A DNA stretch of 7,533 nucleotides from Verrucomicrobiales bacterium. GTDB lineage: Bacteria > Verrucomicrobiota > Verrucomicrobiia > Verrucomicrobiales > Akkermansiaceae. The DNA is taken from positions 1 through 7,533 of the forward strand of contig DMYM01000372.1 in the NCBI GenBank assembly GCA_003483645.1, in the 5' to 3' direction. Position numbers and translations under genes: made by a program. The notes below the pieces were generated by a model, which was not told where the DNA came from, did not search any database, and saw only the letters and a program-made list of their open reading frames with translations. This document shows, in pieces, positions 6,222 to 7,533 of the stretch (positions within the stretch are counted from its first letter, which is position 1; the number at the start of each line of letters is the position of its first letter).

Positions 6222-6284
6222 TCAATTCACATGCATTCCACCCGCCTGCCCGGCGCCAGATTCAGAGAACCTTCCCGCCGCCAT
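6222..6284 (-). CDS. Possible 20-codon leader peptide upstream of the terminator
   Basis: ATG at 6282-6284 (minus strand) opens 20 codons and stops at TGA (6222-6224), 23 bases before the terminator stem. The product would be MAAGRFSESGAG followed by QAGGMHVN. No Shine-Dalgarno sequence is visible and there is no run of one amino acid such as classic attenuators show. The start codon lies in the loop of a hairpin with arms CCCGCC (6274-6279) and GGCGGG (6288-6293). Position suggests a leader peptide; composition gives no support, so this may be chance. Confidence 0.2.
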   Translation of the reverse strand: MAAGRFSESGAGQAGGMHVN

Positions 6285-6312
6285 GAGGGCGGGGTCAATT
6301 TTCTACACAAAA

Positions 6313-6362
6313 GATCGCAACCGATCCGCTATAAAAATAGCATTTAGATCGTAACTCGTAAC
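6313..6362. promoter_or_regulatory. AT-rich segment with inverted and tandem repeats in the divergent gap
   Basis: GATCG (6313-6317) and CGATC (6322-6326) form an inverted repeat with a 4-base spacer. Next comes an AT-rich stretch with TATAAA (6330-6335), then TCGTAAC twice in tandem (6349-6355, 6356-6362). This is the only AT-rich part of the 337-base gap, so at least one promoter for the divergent genes probably lies here. I could not find a convincing -35 for TATAAA on the plus strand. On the minus strand TTACGA (6356-6361) and TATTTT (6334-6339) with a 16-base spacer are a weak candidate. Confidence 0.3.
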
Positions 6363-6397
6363 CCGCAGAAAGCGAAAAGCAATCTCCTCTTGGCACC

Positions 6398-6418
6398 AGC
6401 GAGGTGTTATTGCTCGCT
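6398..6418 (+). other. Inverted repeat in the leader of the alpha-2-macroglobulin-like gene
   Basis: AGCGAG (6398-6403) and CTCGCT (6413-6418) are perfect 6-base arms around a 9-base loop, ending 26 bases before the ATG at 6445. There is no T-run. It may be a regulator site or an RNA hairpin near the ribosome entry region, or it may be chance. Confidence 0.3.
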
Positions 6419-6444
6419 CAAATCGAACAGAACTCAGCAACAAC

Positions 6445-7533
6445 ATGAAGAAGCTGCTCCCTCTCTCCGCCCTTCTGGCCCTCACCACTGCTCCACTTCC
6501 CGCGGAACCGGCCCTCCACCTCAGCACCTCCACCCTCACTCCCACCACCACCCTCAAGCTCAGTTTCGGAAAGGCGATGGTGGCTGATGACCAGGTGGGC
6601 ACCACCGGGCCCAACGCCATGATGAAGATTGATCCTCCCCTGGCGGGCGACTTGAAATGGATCGAACCCAACGTGGCCCTCTTCGAGCGCAAGGGCATTC
6701 CGGCCATCGCCACCACCTATCGATTCTCCCTGCCCTCCGGCTTCAAGCACCTTGATGGAACCGCCATCCCGGAAACCAGCCTGCGGACCGTCCGGACCGC
6801 TCCCTTCCACTACCAGACCGGCTACTGGCGCGGCAATACGCGACAACCCGATTACTTCCTGCGGTTCAACGACGCCATTGATCCTGCCGCGGTCACCGGC
6901 AAGCTGCACTTCGTCGACAAGAAGGGCACTACCGTGGCCGCTACGGTCCGCCAGGGCATCTACCGGGACGCAAAGGGGGGGGCCCTCGGTCCCACCTGGG
7001 AGCAAAGTTTCCAGTCCTGGAAGGTGCCGGATATCACCAACCTGGACCCGGAAACCGAAATTCCTGTCGCCATCACCGTCTCCCCGGTTCACCCCCTGCC
7101 GGTGGGCGAAAGCTGGAAGCTGGTGCTTGAACGCGGGATCCCGAACAAGTCCACCGGGACATCCACCGTGAAAGCCATTGAGCGCTGGATCGGCTCGGTG
7201 ACCAAGTTCGAGGTCGCTTCCATCCAGGCCGTCACCCGCGTCGATGCCAGACCCTATATCAGCATCGGGCTCTCCAAGAAGCTCCCCGAGGACGTCAAGG
7301 TCTCTGACCTCGCCCGGTTCATCCAGATCGAGCCGATTCCCGCCAACATGGAACTGGAGGCCGGCCGTAGCCTGATCTCCATCAAGGGCGACTTTCCCAA
7401 CCGCTCAAAATGGAAAGTCACCATCAAACACGGCATGACCGCCTTTGACGGATTGGCCATGCTCGAGTCCAAGAGTGAAGCGATCCGCTTCCGGCATCTC
7501 ACTCCTGTCCTGGCCGCCCCAAGCTACGCCGCC
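6445..7533 (+). CDS. Alpha-2-macroglobulin-like secreted protein, N-terminal part
   Basis: The frame is open for 363 codons from ATG 6445 to the window's end, so the gene continues outside. A signal peptide (MKKLLPLSALLALTTAPLPA) is followed by a region made of beta-rich, Ig-like units. TYRFSLPSGFKHLDGTAI (91-108) and DYFLRFNDAIDPAAV (136-150) are typical of the domains at the start of bacterial alpha-2-macroglobulins, and a third similar unit spans about 255-350. Full-length bacterial members have well over 1,500 residues and trap or block proteases; some carry a thioester motif, which would lie beyond this window. The assignment rests on the overall pattern, not on a catalytic motif, so another large Ig-like surface protein is possible. 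No Shine-Dalgarno sequence precedes the ATG. Codon 175 onward crosses a run of eight G (6975-6982). Confidence 0.65.
   Translation, partial: MKKLLPLSALLALTTAPLPAEPALHLSTSTLTPTTTLKLSFGKAMVADDQVGTTGPNAMMKIDPPLAGDLKWIEPNVALFERKGIPAIATTYRFSLPSGFKHLDGTAIPETSLRTVRTAPFHYQTGYWRGNTRQPDYFLRFNDAIDPAAVTGKLHFVDKKGTTVAATVRQGIYRDAKGGALGPTWEQSFQSWKVPDITNLDPETEIPVAITVSPVHPLPVGESWKLVLERGIPNKSTGTSTVKAIERWIGSVTKFEVASIQAVTRVDARPYISIGLSKKLPEDVKVSDLARFIQIEPIPANMELEAGRSLISIKGDFPNRSKWKVTIKHGMTAFDGLAMLESKSEAIRFRHLTPVLAAPSYAA

Noticed and set aside
6006..6354. Two overlapping plus-strand frames of about 112 codons spanning the esterase start and the intergenic gap
   Set aside because: They overlap the terminator and hairpins, overlap each other, and have no recognisable features.
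6418..7092. 224-codon open frame on the minus strand opposite the alpha-2-macroglobulin-like gene
   Set aside because: The plus strand stays open to the window edge with a good signal peptide; the antisense product is Gly-rich and featureless.

Overview
The window is GC-rich and looks like chromosomal DNA from a free-living, Gram-negative-type bacterium with an outer membrane. The best guess is the Planctomycetota-Verrucomicrobiota group, most likely Verrucomicrobiota. The reasons are two secreted hydrolases of types common there, an alpha-2-macroglobulin-like secreted protein, and start codons that mostly lack a Shine-Dalgarno sequence. This placement is inference; there is no rRNA or other marker gene in the window. 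No mobile element, tRNA, rRNA or CRISPR array was seen.

Left part (1-3560, minus strand): a tightly packed gene set reading right to left: an outer-membrane porin, a small exported FMN-binding protein, a two-helix PepSY-type membrane protein with three histidines, and ApbE, the FAD:protein FMN transferase. Gaps are 14, 6 and 11 bases, so they are almost certainly one transcript. A fifth gene, a small membrane protein cut by the left edge, follows after 67 bases. Together they make a plausible flavin-based electron-transfer module outside the cytoplasm. The porin would admit a solute, the PepSY protein would carry electrons across the inner membrane, and the FMN protein, flavinylated by ApbE, would pass them on. 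The final electron acceptor cannot be read from the sequence.

Middle (3561-3992): an intergenic stretch with a candidate minus-strand promoter for the porin operon. Next to the porin start codon lies a compact AT-rich repeat block (two tandem 9-base copies, the second forming a palindrome).

Right part (3993-7533): two secreted serine hydrolases of different alpha/beta-hydrolase families face each other tail to tail with 12 bases between them. The first is acetylxylan-esterase-like, the second resembles the esterase D / CE1 group. Divergent from the second esterase is the N-terminal 363 residues of a secreted alpha-2-macroglobulin-like protein, which runs off the right edge.

The 337-base gap between those last two genes (6108-6444) is the most unusual part of the window. 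On the esterase side it holds a 20-codon reading frame, an intrinsic terminator with nine U residues, and a 13-bp bulged hairpin ending two bases before the esterase start codon. One strand of that hairpin can pair with an alternative partner upstream. This layout looks like an uncharacterised attenuator or translational switch for the esterase, though no folding calculation or comparison was possible here.
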